A stretch of DNA of 64,000 nucleotides from Plasmopara viticola. Taxonomy: Eukaryota; Oomycota; Peronosporomycetes; Peronosporales; Peronosporaceae. Positions 1 to 13,100 of the stretch are shown in pieces. How positions within the stretch are numbered: position 1 is the stretch's first letter; each line of letters begins with the position of its first letter. The notes below the pieces were generated by a model. It had not been told where the DNA came from. It saw only the letters and a program-made list of their open reading frames with translations, and made no database searches. Location: positions 1-64,000 of the forward strand of contig MBPM02000133.1 of NCBI GenBank assembly GCA_001695595.3, written 5' to 3'. The position numbers and the translations under genes are program-made.

Positions 1-3000
1 CAAAGATAACATTAAGCACTGATGCACCAAACAATGACACTCTGTGTCGTAATATGGGCACTTTGGTTCCTAGGTGTACCGAAATGGTTGAGACAAAGGT
101 CGAAGCTTTCGGGTACGTAAGTAGGACTCTGACATGCGATGTTGGTTTGCGATCATCAGAAGCAATTAAATTCCAAACCAGTCTCAGACATTTATGGACT
201 TATGGAAATCAATTTTCAGCTATTTTGAAGCTCCCTAAATTTTTTGTTAGAATCCTTTTTAGATATGTTTTCTTACTGCTGTGTGGTAACGCACGCTTTA
301 GTTGTCCCCGAGTTGCCAATGCATCGCTGGAGAGCTAATACTTCCAAGTCATTTAATGTGTCCCCTGTCAAACCTAAAATTACGATGAAGTGACGATAAA
401 AGACGTTGCGTCCGTTTCGGTAGAGGGCCAAGTAGCCGGTTGAGTCATGAACAGTATCGTTTATCGCATCTCAGGCGTATCTGTGCACACACTGCACGGC
501 ACGTCTTTGAAGGCACACTTAATTTGTATGGCCTGACATATGATAGGGTATCCCGCTATTAATAAATTTTTCCCGATGCCTACTACTCTGAAAACTTTTT
601 TCAAAATGCGCTCGCAAAGCAGTGACCTCACTCAAACACCTCTGAGTATAGGAGACCCTACTGTCAAAAGGCACGATTATATCACTAAATTACGGTCTAC
701 ATGGTATGCGCGAAATGTCATTAAGCGTCAAGGCTCCATACACAGGTTCATCTTTGTCTGGCACCGACTTGTGATTTTTAATGCAATAGGGACTGTTTAG
801 TGCGATCAAATGGCAACGTACCATTTAGGATCTCTTCGAATTTTATCGAAAGTTTCTGGTACACCTGGCGCGAGTTTGAAATAACCTCAGAGACCTCTCT
901 ATCCGGTTTGTTTGCAGCCCCACATAGCTTAATGACGAAATTCAATCTGTCCACTTGACGGACTTCTCCTCATGATCGCGGCAATGACCAATTCACTAGA
1001 AACGGATCTGGTGCATGTTAATGATATAGCTACAGCAGAAGCAAACTTGTAAGTTCCCCACTGTAGTCACTCAGAGCGTGCCACATAAAGTATTCTTGCC
1101 GTTACGTTATGTTAATGTGTAGCTTCCCAGGTAGCTATTTTACCAAAAGATGAAAGAGCGTTATGACTACTGCCACAATCTTATAATTAGTGTGTAGTTA
1201 AGGCGACGTAACGAGACACACGAGACTTTCTTCAAGCTTGTTTGAACAAAAAATAGCGGTCAAATTGGAGAATGCTAGTTAGATGTCAACGAAAGTGAAT
1301 ATATGTATTAATGCTAAAATCATGGTCAAAGACAATGGTGGCTCCTGATGCACAACATGCACGGCAGACACGGAGCAGAAGGACTTAGTATTCGACGACT
1401 AATGACATCAATAAAGCTTTTACCGAGCACTGTGCCTAAGGTTTAGATGCTGCTGTAAGATTCACGCAATAAATTGACCATGCAGAGCTTGTAGCTTGAC
1501 GTAGTGTATATGTGTCACGCAAAAGCCGAATGTTCTACGCTCGAACGGTATTCCCGTGAATAGGCGCCATCAATTTGAGGGCCACTTGACCACAATTACA
1601 AGCTTATCGCAATTAATAATTCCGTGTGTTGTGATCCGATTAATCTGGAGCCGATATTGTCACACTCCACAAAATAGTTGGTTACAAATAGTCGTCTTCA
1701 AAGCCACGATCGAAACGTTCAGCGGCCACAGTTCAAAACTATATTACTTGGCTTGATAGCACGCTAGAATTCTTGCAGGCCTTTATAGGTTGACGACGTG
1801 ATTAGGCCAGCTAGCTCGTGGCCTTTACCCACATTCTGACGTAGATTGCCCAACTTTTTAACCTTTTCTTTGTCCTGCTGTGGGTGATGCAAAGCGGTGC
1901 TCAGACCACTATATCTTTGCTGAAACAAGCATGTTCGTCTGACTGTGTTGTAACAGGTCGGTACTGCCGCAGCCGCTTCCATTCATTTCATACTAGTTCT
2001 TTGTGTCGCTCGCTGAATCACTAATTTGAATCTCAACATCTACACGCATCTTACTTAATGTTGAACTGTCCTTGCACAATGTAGGCATCATCGAGATGTG
2101 AATGATGTAAATAGTGCTGTTAGCGTCGAAATTGTTTTGACTCCTCCATCGACTCTTAAAAACGTGAATCAATATTCCTGAGGTTTATTAATATTAAATA
2201 AAAGACGCGTTTACTATGGAACATTGTCATTAATATAGCTGTGTTATATAGCAAAAAAACGCTTATAAATTCCGATTTACTAATTCACCACATCAAAAGT
2301 TGTTAGACAAACAACTGTTCTAATTGTTTTAAGTCTTGTAAAATCTATCGTTGGGTAATGATAAAAAATTATTTGTTTTAATTGAAAAGTGTTTGAGACA
2401 CAGATGCAATATATTTTATCATGATTGGTAAGAGAATGTTGTCATGGTCGCTAGAAGAAATCTTAAAGATAAAAAAGAGTCCTGCTCGAACAGTATTTTC
2501 ACATAAGATTTTTTCTATGACAGGGAAGACAAATGATTGAAGGCCGCTTCACTAATTATTAAGCATCAATATGTTTTGTTACGTCGATGCACGTTTTCCT
2601 TTTCATCTATAGCGACAAGTTCAGAGATTCGTTTGCTTGACGCCGTCTTCCCTACCGAGTCCGCATTAACGTACTCCTGCAAAATCTTTAAAAGTTTTGA
2701 ACGCCAAAGTCGGTTATAAATTATGTCAAATGCGCTCGCGCGGGCTTGTGCAAAGCCTGTGAGCTTTTCAATTGAAGATTGATTTGTGATGTAGGCAATT
2801 TTGATCGCACACACACCTTGTTCCAAAGATAATGTCCTCGTGCGCACACGCGATCGTTTTTGTAGATAAATTGTAATGCTTGCTGCAAAGTCGCAAAGTG
2901 TCATAGAGTTTGACAAATTTTGAAATCATGATGACTTAAATGCTCAGTCATTTACCTTTCCTGAAGCACACTTTATCGGTACCTTCTAATATTTCTGCAA

Positions 3001-5541
3001 CATTAAAAAAATGGTTTAAAGATAGCGGGTGATAAGATAGTGTGTGCCATTTGCCATTGATCGTATGTCGGTGTCAGATTGAAAGACTTACTTACCCCAA
3101 GCTATTTTGAAATTCAAATCGAATGTCTCGAGGACGTCATACTGTTCTTTTGGTAAAGGCTACCGCCGTGTCACACAGTATTTGGCTCCTAACACCAAAC
3201 CAATTTTATAACGTAGACCTCTATTAAGTGGGAGCCACAGAATATGAATCTTATGGGTCCGTTTTGAATACCGATATTATAAAAGGGTACGAATTTCATG
3301 GAATCTCTAAAAGAAAGATTTAACTTATGCGCTAATTGCTTCATTAGTAATTTCGAGTACACCAAATTCAATAGTGGTGAGTACTTAATTTTATCCTGAG
3401 GTTATTAGACCACTTCTTCGGCTATGCTGCTTGGCTTACGAGCCCCTTCAAGCTTTGCCATGAGTATCTCGTCGTGATCAATCGGAGCAATTGCTTAATT
3501 ATAAATTATTCTGCATTCGGCCGTACCGGCATCCTCGTTTCTATGGACACATATCCGAAATAATTTAACGCGAGACACCCTGCGCTGCTCGATGAGCACT
3601 TTGAATCGATGTCTTCTTTCTGAAAAACTGACGGTGCTGAATGATATCAATATGGGTAAAGAAGTCTTCCCGCATGTGTCGGTGATGTGCTATATTCTAA
3701 GGCGGCTCAATTTGCAGCTCTCCCCAGTAAAGCGCTTTATAGCGTTCGGTCTTCACGAGAAAAGTCTGTCTCGAGAAATTTATTGGCAAAGGCTCAGCCA
3801 GCACCGACGGTAGTCCTTAATGTAAAGTGCAAGAAGTTAAGCTTACGTTTTTCACCCATAAAAATATTCGCTGCCTTCTCTTTAATGTTAGGAAGTAGGG
3901 CATACCACTTGCGCAACCCCAATCACATATAATCAGGTACACTTGGCATTTAAATACTCTTATTTTAAGCCCAGCGTGAAGTTGGGTGCTTCTCTTTGAC
4001 ACAGTTTCACCAAAAGTTTTGGTGAGCACAAGCAAAAGCAAAAGCAACGGTCGAGAAAGCTATGTTAATTAAAGTATACACAGTTGCGTGTACTTTCACC
4101 GAACTTCAGTTCATCTAGATCCATTATTTGTTACTCCACTGGCTACGAGGCGAACATCACGACCATACAACTTTCTTTGACGTGAAGCAGAAAATTTTCT
4201 CTCGCCTCCCATCGTAAGTCTCCACACTCAGTGTAAGCGCTTTGGCTTGGACGAGACATCCACCTTAAGAGTAAGTGTCTACAACGATACTAAGCTGTCA
4301 TTTTGTGTTGAATGTGCTTAAAATGATAAATTTTTCATTTGAAAAATGCGCGTTGGTCGCATCAGGTTCTTGTACGACCAAATTTCAGACCCCTCTAAGT
4401 CTCAACATCAATTTTCGATTATTTGGCCTGTGTTTTATGATGCGGGTAGGCATACTGCTTCAAACTCATGAACGATTAATATCAAAGACTAGAATATAGC
4501 TTTGCTATTTGTGCGACCAGATGCAATGGGATTACCGTAGCTGTTGGGCTCGAAATAGTTTGTGTTCTGGTCTCAGTATACCAAAAGCCAGTACAATCGC
4601 AGATCGCGATCTGTCCTTTTTTGTTTTTCGAAATGACCAAGAAATACAATAACTCTTACACATGAAAATGTGAACTAAACTTTTAAAATAATTGACCAGA
4701 CTCACGTGGGGCAAATGATGCACAATCACTATCATGTGTAGTACTTCATACTAATGTTGGTCATAAGACCATGTACTTTTTTAATCGTGTGAGGTGTGAC
4801 TGTGATCATCGTTCAGGAAAGTATCCAAAGTACGTTGGATAATTTTTTTGTATTTGTATCCAATCTTGGTCGGCCGCTAAAGTGCGCATCTTTTCTCTTA
4901 TACACTGTCCCTTTAGTCCAATGGTCATTACGGCCGAGGCTTTGGGCACTATCAGCTGCCGTTAGGTCACCTGTTTAGTAGAGCCGAGCGCTAGAAAAAT
5001 GCGTTGAAAATTGCGGCCTTATCGTTCTGCTACCAGAACTGATATAAAAGATAAGCTCAAATTTTTGTACAGTACATTGTATAAACTGATTCGAAAAACA
5101 CCTAACTTTTGCAATTATTAATTTTATGCACCTTCCCACAAAATTGCCTTGTAATTATTGCCGCCCGAGCTACGGCAGATAATGTAATTGTATATTCTCG
5201 ATACCGAATTACAAATTGTTCTGCAACGTAAATCTTAATTGTCGAGCACCTTTATTCAAACTTCTGAGTGGCTCTTGGTGACGATACATGTAGGCCGCGA
5301 AAAGGAATAAAGCTTTACGAGCCATGTGTTCTACCCATATCAGAATATTGGCTAATTAATACCAGTAATTCTGTACTCCTCCAGCGTTGACTAACGAGTG
5401 CACTAGCCAGCAAGGTTCGGACAGCGGGCTTAAAACCGGTAAGAATTCCGTATATCCCATTAAATGAGTTATAAAATACACTGCATCGTCGCTGCCATTT
5501 AGAGGATCACTGATACGACTAATTGTAAATGGCTGCTGAGC
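1..5541. other. AT-rich gene desert
   Basis: No open reading frame here has recognisable domains or a convincing intron pattern. The frames that exist are short (at most about 116 codons) and carry no family motif I recognise. The sequence is AT-rich and looks like decayed intergenic or repeat DNA ahead of the first gene island. Confidence 0.6.
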
Positions 5542-5898
5542 ATGAGCAGTGACGATTACTATAAAGAATATATACCAAAGGATGAAACCGTAACACTACA
5601 TGTAAACCATGCGGTAGACGGGACATTGTCTCTTCCAGGACTTTTGTATGGCTTTTACGGTGTTAAGGCTGCGCAGGGCCAATTATGTCGCCGCACACGG
5701 TTTAAATGCTTCTTCACACATGATTGTGCACTATTCCGCAACTTACTCTAGTCTACGCACTGGAAAGTCGGCAAGAGGGAAAAGGTGTGGCCGGCGTAAA
5801 AGTGCAAATTGTGAGAAAGCTGTGAAGCTTTGCTTTTTTCCTTTGTTTTGTCGTGAGAATTACAGTCAAATCTCGTCACTCCGACGAGAAGGCGGTGG

Positions 5899-6770
5899 AT
5901 GTGCGTGTACCTAGCGCCGCGATGGCGGCGGCGCTCGCCACCTTTCCTACTGTTGATCATGCAAGCTTTGGCGCTGCTGGCGGCTGCTGACGGGCGTACA
6001 ATCCGTAGACTCAAGACAGACCCCGAGTCAGCGAATGTCAGTAATCGAAAAACCGGACTTGTCACGACAGACAAACATCAGAGCACGACAGTGTTCATCC
6101 CACGTGCATGGAAGTCTGGAAGCGGTAGTTGGCTGCACGATGAAAAGTCCGTCTCCTTTACCAATTTAGTGAAGAACAACGCAGAACCGTGTTCAGACGA
6201 CCACTCGACAATGTTAACGTTCAGTGCGTCAACGAAGTCTCCGACACAGATTAAAAATCACATGTACAAGAGCTACGCATTCACGAAGCAGACTGACGAT
6301 CAATACAGCCATGACTTAACAAGTGATAAAGAAGAGATTCCAGTATCAGGAGCAATGCATTGCGTACCGAACAATTGTCGAATGACATGACTGCACCCAC
6401 GAAGAGACATGACGGAAAGGTGTCGTCATCAGTGCCTTCACCAGCTCCGAGTCCGACGAAAACGCCGGCAAATTTGATCCAGGAAACACCGCTTTCGTTT
6501 CAAGCCGTTCTAAATACTTCATTTTCGTCTGATTCCAGCAAGTCGAATGACAAGAGCGAATCAATGACGAGTTTTGGCTCCACCAAGAGCGCTGAAGCGC
6601 TCGACAACGATAACAAGTCGTCCTCGTTGACAGATCAAACCAGGTTGCTCGATCAAAAGATAGTGGTAGTAATCATTGGTATCGTGGGAACAATTGCTGT
6701 ATTGCTGGTGTTCGCATCGCGCCAGGTTCTAAGGGAGATGGGTGATGACATCGATGCTGGCCTCTTTTAG
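5899..6770 (+). CDS. Putative secreted, single-pass membrane protein (two exons or a frameshift)
   Basis: Function unknown. The first frame (5899-6390) starts at an ATG and has a basic n-region followed by a hydrophobic stretch (residues ~16-30, FLLLIMQALALLAAA), which reads as a signal peptide. Right after it comes R36-R37-L38-K39, an RxLK-like variant of the oomycete RxLR host-entry motif. The second frame (open from 6327, ending at 6770) is Ser/Thr/Pro-rich and ends in a strong transmembrane helix (IVVVIIGIVGTIAVLLVFA) with a short cytoplasmic tail. The frames overlap, so they are probably one gene. A GT at 6264 paired with an AG ending at 6343 or 6349 would give an 80-86 bp intron and keep the frame; a single-base indel is the alternative. 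I infer a type I membrane glycoprotein or a membrane-anchored effector-like protein. It converges on the next gene, 218 bp away. Confidence 0.55.
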
Positions 6771-6988
6771 CTCACGGAAAGGTGATAAAATGAATGGTAT
6801 GGATATTTGTAAAGTGTTCCGCGCCGGGCGCGTGAATGGGAGGAGCTGGCGTCCAAATACTTCACAACGCAGCACAGCAGGGAGCAACAAGATGCTGTAT
6901 TAATATAATAGACTCTTAACAGCGCGATTGTCGTGTTGTTTTTACCAATGCAATTCTTAGCACTTTAAGTTCATATTTAGTACCCAAT

Positions 6989-7737
6989 TTACGCCGTCTT
7001 GGTCTTCAAATACGCACGGTTGCGCTGCGTGAGCATGTGGCTGTACATGATAGGAAGTCCAGGGATATACGTAAGCAGCACGAGGATGACTATCACGTAG
7101 AGAGAGATGGAAATATTGTGTGTGTTGGGTAGCTGGATCGAGTATGCACCCGTAGACAAGTATCCTAAAGAACTTATCATGCACAACACCTCACCTGTCA
7201 GAAAGACCAACCACGTTAGAAATGTTAAGTACAATTATATAGAAGTGATTCAAATAACTTACCGAGCACGCCGGAAGGGTAGAGCACCATAAAGAGGTGG
7301 TAGCGGAGAAAGAAGAGGGCGTTAGGAACTACATTGTATAAGTTGAGTGCGTAAAAGGAGTATCGCGGCACCTCCACCAAACCCCAACTGGCTACCATAA
7401 GCGGAAAGCCGAATTGGTAGCGTGTAACCGGACAGAGCACGTTTATTGCCCAGACCAGCCACAGACGCGAGCTCACCTGCATTAGTGTGGAAGCAATCGG
7501 AGAACGTACAATCCCTACAGCGGCGTGCACGATCTCCATCACTGCCATCGTCTGCACGATCTTCAGAGGCAGCGACACCACCATCCACGTACTTTGAGCC
7601 ACTTGGTTCCAGTCCTGGTCAGCCTCCTGAGCTTGAAGCACCGTCTTCAAGGTCAGATACAAAACATAGGCCCAGCCCACACATGAGGCAGCATTAAAGA
7701 CCAGAAGGTACACGTTGACCAGCGAATTCTTAGCCAT
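6989..7737 (-). CDS. HACD: Very-long-chain (3R)-3-hydroxyacyl-CoA dehydratase (HACD/PHS1/PTPLA family)
   Basis: Catalyses the dehydration step (third reaction) of very-long-chain fatty acid elongation in the ER membrane. Exon 1 is 7263-7737 and exon 2 is 6989-7194. The 68-bp intron (7195-7262) has a GTAAGT donor and a CAG acceptor and splits a glycine codon, giving about 226 aa, the usual family length. Hallmarks are the motif VEVPRYSFYALN, the stretch RYHLFMVLYPSGVLGE across the splice junction, and SIQLPNTHNISI in exon 2. Several hydrophobic helices fit a six-pass protein. The C-terminus (RAYLKTKTA) is short and basic. The start is the only upstream ATG, MAKNSLVN. It lies 293 bp downstream of the adenylate kinase stop on the same strand. 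Confidence 0.9.
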
Positions 7738-8030
7738 AGCAGACGATTCAGTAGCGCGCTGCAGTGATTCGTGTTATTCTGTTCTCGTTTTGGTGACATT
7801 TTTTTGTGTTGATTGGCTAGGAGCGTAGCGCGTGTATCGATACCGGTACCACTAGGTCGGTACAGCTGCTAGCAGAATATTGTCAATGCAGACACTTTAA
7901 AATTTGGTTATACATGCAACTATCCGTATAGGTGGTCAGTGTTGGCTACCAAGCGCTACCAAGCAACTGCACCTCAAGTCAGAACCGCCAAGCATGCTCT
8001 AAGGTCCATCATCGTATTGACAATGTCAAT

Positions 8031-8895
8031 TTAGTCCGAACCGAGGCTCTTACGAATCTGCTCCGTAACCTTGTCCATCTCGGTATGAGCATTCACTTCA
8101 GTAAGCTTGCCCTGCTTGCGGTAGAAATCGATCACGGGCTGCGTCTGCTTGTGAAAAGCTTGTAGACGTGATCCTAATATCGCCTCATTGTCATCCTTGC
8201 GCTGAATTAGAGGTTCGCCAGTGATGTCGTCCTTGCCATCCACCTTGGGCGGAGCAAACTTCACGTGGTAGCTTCGGCCACTAGCCGGATGCACACGACG
8301 ACCCGCTATGCGCTCTACTAGTACCGTATCCGGGACGTTAAAGTTTATGACAGCATCCACTTGAACATTTTCCGCAGTGAGCATCTCGTCGAGCTACGAG
8401 ATATACGAAAAGTGAGCAGAGATATATCGCTTTACAATATCATGTGCTCACCTTCGTAGCCTGCACGACCGTGCGTGGAAAGCCGTCTAGAATAAAGCCA
8501 CGGCGACACTCAGGGCTTTTAATAGCGTCCTTATAATGCCGACCACAATTTCGTCGGTCACAAGGGCTCCCGACTCCATGGCAGCTTTGGCCTTCTTCCC
8601 CATATCAGTACCATCGGCTACGGCGGCACGTAGAATATCACCGGTAGCCAAGTGACACAAGCAATACTCATCTTTAACTCGAGGTGACTGCGTCCCCTTT
8701 CCGCAGCCAGGGGGTCCTAAAAATTTAATGTGTAGTCAAGTCAATACACATTGTCAGAGTTTACTGAAGAATACATTGTAGACAACGATGCTGCGTACCG
8801 ATAAAGATGGTGCGGCGCTCTTTTTTGTCAGCACAATCAATACGCTTCTGTAGTTCCGAGAGCAATGACGCGGTGGGTACGGCCGCAAGAGACAT
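8031..8895 (-). CDS. AK2: Adenylate kinase (AK2 type), with a one-base frameshift in exon 2
   Basis: Interconverts ATP + AMP and 2 ADP; AK2-type enzymes usually act in the mitochondrial intermembrane space or cytosol. Exons are 8799-8895, 8452-8716 and 8031-8393, with introns of 82 and 58 bp. The P-loop [10 protein letters not shown] is formed across the first junction. [22 protein letters not shown] and the LID region ([15 protein letters not shown]) follow, and the long LID marks the AK2 subtype. The repaired length would be about 241 aa, the family norm. Near 8531 one T (plus strand) appears to be missing: the frame runs GIIR then a stop, while the shifted frame reads [13 protein letters not shown]. 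Both splice phases require exon 2 to be one base longer. The flanking protein is well conserved, so a sequencing or assembly error in a short homopolymer is likelier than true loss. Confidence 0.88.
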
Positions 8896-9045
8896 GGTGT
8901 CGAAGTGCAGAGCGGAGAACTCTAGGGGTGGAATCTGAACTGACCGCTCTCCATCAAACGCGCAATTTACGTGCCTACCACTATATACCGGTATGACATC
9001 GGTTTAATGCTTAAGTACGAATTGAATAAAATTTAAGCTGCGCTG

Positions 9046-10115
9046 CTACTTCGAGACAATCGTCTTACTTTCTAATCGTGCGTTGCGCTGGGTCGTCAGC
9101 TCATTCACCCAAGACTGGACCAGCTGTGTGCTGAACTTTCCTTTAGTGCTTTGAAAAAAGTCGTCGAGCGATCTATTTTGAGCTAAAAGCAGCAAAATGG
9201 AAAACTGCGTGAGTCATGCGTGATTATGCGGAGAGCAACGCAAGATACCTCGCTCGTAATCATCAGCTTGCAGTATCATCTCAAACTTATCAAAATCCTA
9301 CAGTGCAACAGAAACACGTCGATGAAATACTGTCAGTAAATGTGACTCGTTGCGCAGTTATAAGACGCCAAACACCTTAACCATCTTGGCCTCTTCAGTC
9401 AGTCCAGCCTCGTACTCATTCCAGAGCTCACGAATTTCTGAAGCAGACGGTGTGTTACCCAGTGTATTGCAAATCTTATCCAGCGCTTCCTGTACCGGCA
9501 CTCGCAAGCCTTTCAACCTAGTACAAATCTTGTTATGTACAATAATTGAAGGGTACCTTCTCCATACGTTGTTTTTCCTCTTTAGCGATACCTGCTTGCC
9601 ACAAAGAGACTTAAAATTGAATATTGAGGCTTTAGGTCAAATCAGCTATTTTTGGGTACCGTCGTAAGGCGTGATATCGCCCACCAGTGACTCTGCCAGA
9701 TCATGCACGATGGCCATTTTTATGCATCTGATTCATTACACCAAATAATTTACGACGCTGTCAGCTCAAATTGTAATCAACATTCAGCAATTGTACAGGA
9801 CACTTGTTTACGTACTTGGAGCGGTTTACGGTCGCGTCTTCTAGTAGCATACAACACATACTCATACGGTACATGTGGTCAGCCACGGACTCTGGCATTG
9901 CCACTTTGTTGTTGACCCATCCAGAGCGCTTGAGCGTCTGCAGTAAATAAGGTTGACTGTTAACATTTCTAGTGTCGAAGTTATTCAGCCGCAGTTGTTT
10001 AATGAGTGGATTCTCTCAACATAAGCGCGTATGAATTAAGTTAAGATTGCGAAAGGCTTACTTTGAGACGTCCGCAAAGCCTCAAGAACTCGATGGCACC
10101 CGTCGCCGTCGCCAT
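9046..10115 (-). CDS. HDDC2: HD-domain phosphohydrolase, HDDC2 / 5'-deoxynucleotidase family
   Basis: HDDC2/YfbR-like enzymes are metal-dependent HD phosphohydrolases that remove phosphate from deoxynucleoside monophosphates. I rebuilt seven exons: 10062-10115, 9816-9937, 9660-9727, 9557-9591, 9376-9489, 9249-9297 and 9046-9182. All junctions are GT-AG and all phases agree, giving about 192 aa (human HDDC2 is 204). Metal-binding residues are visible: the His of [10 protein letters not shown], the HD pair in MAIVHDLAE, and the Asp of [15 protein letters not shown]. The helix [18 protein letters not shown] is typical of the family. The exons are tiny (35-137 bp), so no long frame reveals this gene. 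It lies 150 bp upstream of adenylate kinase on the same strand and is divergent from the RecQ4-like gene. Confidence 0.9.
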
Positions 10116-10191
10116 TCAGTATACTTTAGGTGTTCTTGGCTTTTAGTATTTTAACCAATAAGCGACATTGGCGCCTAATTATTATCCAAAA
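10116..10191. promoter_or_regulatory. Putative bidirectional promoter, HDDC2 / RecQ4-like
   Basis: Only 76 bp separate the HDDC2 start codon (minus strand) from the first ATG of the helicase (plus strand). Any 5' UTRs and core promoters must overlap here. I saw no clear TATA box; the stretch is AT-rich. Shared transcription is inferred from geometry only. Confidence 0.45.
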
Positions 10192-13100
10192 ATGTGGCCG
10201 CGTCGGCAGCATCCAAACGGTAGGTGTGCGAGTGCAAAAGGCTCGGATTCTACGGCACGTACGACGCCGTCAATTGCGCCAAACTCTCCCGTGTTAATTT
10301 CTAATCCCACTTCTCTTTTTGCACCGCGAAGACGTGCCAAAACTGAACCAAATGTCAACCTTAAGCTAAATAAAAGCGCGATCTCCAGCACTGACGACGC
10401 TGCGTGGATGTTGCGGCATTTAGAAAAAAAGGAACGAAAACCTATGGCCGAGATTCAAAAGACGAAATCAATTGGTACCATTACTACCGACGATGTACTT
10501 AAAAAGAGGCAGCAACAGCCGAGAAACGTCCGGAAAAGTGGCGCAATAGGCCTCACCATGTCCGTACGGGAGCGTCAACAATTGTGGCGCAGTGGGGCAG
10601 CTAAAACGTCTCACGACGAGGCTATACAAAGGACGAAACAACAAAAGCTAGAGCTTCAGGAAAAAGGTTTCGATCACGTCTTTCAGGAAGTCTTTGGCAA
10701 GGAACAAAAGAAGGGAGACGAGATTGAACCAAATAGCATCTTCAACGGGACTATTCCATCCTTTTTAGGGCCATTAAGTGAAAAGAGAGTTGGTAAAGAA
10801 GATGGTACCTTGATAAAAGAAAACACGAGTAAAGTGACCAGGAAACGAAGCGATCCTGATAAGAAAGCGAAACCGGCTTGGGGCTTTGCCACGACTGAAA
10901 ATTGTGCGCTTAATCTTGAAGATTTCAATTCTTCGGAGGAAGATTCAAACGTGGATACTGGTGATGCTACAGCAATTGGAAAAGCCGCAACATTCGAACG
11001 TTGGAAAGCAGAGGACGCGCAGAGTGTAGTCAGTACTAATTTTGTGCGCCTGAACATGCGCAAACGTTTAAAAGGCAGTACCGGCCGTGCGAAAAAGCGA
11101 CCAGCTTATTTGCGCGCATGGACTGAGAACTCAGTTGACGAAGTGACTGGTGATAACACCTCGACAGGAGTTGCACCGCTTGTCAATGCGAATGGGAGTC
11201 AGCAACACAAGCAGGACAAGTCTTTACTGGCTGATGACGGAGTGGATTTTATCGAAGAATGTCTTGAAGCATTAGCAAAGGCTGAAAAAGCGCGTACAGA
11301 TACTGATGAGGAACAGGGGATTTTACAACAGAAACCGAAGCCATTAGAGCCTCCACGGTGTCATCACGCTCTGGTCTGTCAAATCTTAGAGGTCAAAAAG
11401 AAGAACAAGAATTATGGTCGTCGGTTTTATGCGTGTTCATTGAGTTTTGATGAAGGGCGTTGCAATTATTTTCTCTGGGAAGACGACCATGTCCCTCTTG
11501 CCTTGCAAACACTGTTTATGGCGTCTTCCACGGAAGAAGCGATTTCAAAAGCGCAAGCGATCAAGTGTGTACCACTCGATCTTGAGGCCTCAGAAGAAGA
11601 ACAACAAGATGCGATGCTGACGAACTTGCGACTAGTATTTGGACACGCTGAGTTTCGTCCTGGTCAGCAGTGGGCCATCTCGAGAGTGTTGCGTCGAAAA
11701 GACACTCTTCTGGTGCTGCCCACAGGTGCCGGCAAATCTCTTTGCCACCAATTTCCAGCACTCTTTCTACCTGGGCTTACACTCGTGATTTCTCCACTCA
11801 TCGCGTTAATGAATGACCAGTACGAAAGTCTCCCTGCTCCTTTAAAGGCTCGTGCTGTGTGTCTCTCGGGATCGTCCGATTCCAGCGTATCGAAGGCAAA
11901 ACATGCCGCTTTTGTACGCGATTTACTTGCAGACAAACTCTCCCTTGTATTCCTGTCACCAGAGAAGGCTCTTGGTGCTGGAATGCAAGCTTTGCTGGCA
12001 ATGCCTCGTGTTCGGGCTCGTCTTGCGCTCGTGTGCGTGGATGAAGCGCACTGTATCTCCGAATGGTCCCACCACTTCCGTCCTAGTTATTTGCGCTTGG
12101 CTGACGTATTTCGATATGCTCAATGCGTCCTGTGCGTCACGGCAACAGCTTCCAAACGCGTTGTGCATGACGTACTGCACCAGTTGCGTTTGCGTCGCCC
12201 ATCTCACACAACGGCGTGTGAAAATAAAGACGAAATGGTGCTTCAGATGCCGTGGCAACGACGCAACTTGGCGCTTGAAGTTCAATCTGTACACTCAAAC
12301 GACGAGCGGCTACGTCATCTCCTTCACATTCTTCCTACTTTGAGCAAAGGAGTCAGTCAAGGCACAGGCGGAGGTGTCATCGTGTATGTTCACCAACAAC
12401 GACAGACGGAAGAATTAGCTGCGCTACTTCGCGAGCAACTCCCTCCAGCATGGCGCAGTACTTGCAGAGTCCTGGCGTTTCATGCTGGCATGGCTCCTGA
12501 AGCGAAGGAGAAGGTTCGGAAGGGCTTTGCTCGAGGAAGAGTGCGTGTGGTCGTAGCTACAGTGGCTTTTGGTATGGGTATTGATAAGAAGAATGTGCGT
12601 GCAGTCGTACACTTTCACATGCCATCGTCCGTTGAAGCGTACGTACAGCAAATTGGTCGAGCGGGTCGTGATGGGAAAGCAGCACGTACACTACTCTACC
12701 TGCTAGCCGAGGACGCAATTCACTTTCGGTCACTGCTCTTCTCGACAGCCCTGCACCGCGATCAGCTGCGACGGCTCTTGTCTCTGGTTTTTCAGAAGCA
12801 CAAGCCTTCAGCAAATGTTTTGGCCGTCAAGTACTCATGCAAACGAGCGGGTGAAGAGCTCACACTTGTGTCTTTAGGGCGCGATTGGCTCGAACATTAC
12901 CTTGATCTTAAGGCTGCCACTATCGAGACGTTTCTCACGCTGTTGGTCATCGAGACGCAACGTGATAGGGCTAACAAAGAGGACGATGTTCACGTCACAT
13001 TGCAGCCTCTAAGCATGAGTCGATGCGTCGTACAGCTACTGGACACACAGGCCAAGACTTTGGCTCCACGATCGTGCATGAAGCATTTGCTGGAAGCTGT

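Noticed and set aside
2566..2916. 116-codon minus-strand frame in the left desert
   Set aside because: No recognisable motif, no neighbouring exons, and of a length that can occur by chance in 5 kb of non-coding DNA.
6957..7184. 75-codon minus-strand frame overlapping dehydratase exon 2
   Set aside because: The other frame (SIQLPNTHNISI onward) matches the family; this one is a shadow.
7322..7588. 88-codon minus-strand frame within the dehydratase gene
   Set aside because: Out-of-frame shadow of exon 1 of the 3-hydroxyacyl-CoA dehydratase.
8031..8895. Reading the adenylate kinase as a true pseudogene
   Set aside because: Only one missing base in a short homopolymer, with all motifs and splice sites conserved; error or a recent allele is more likely.
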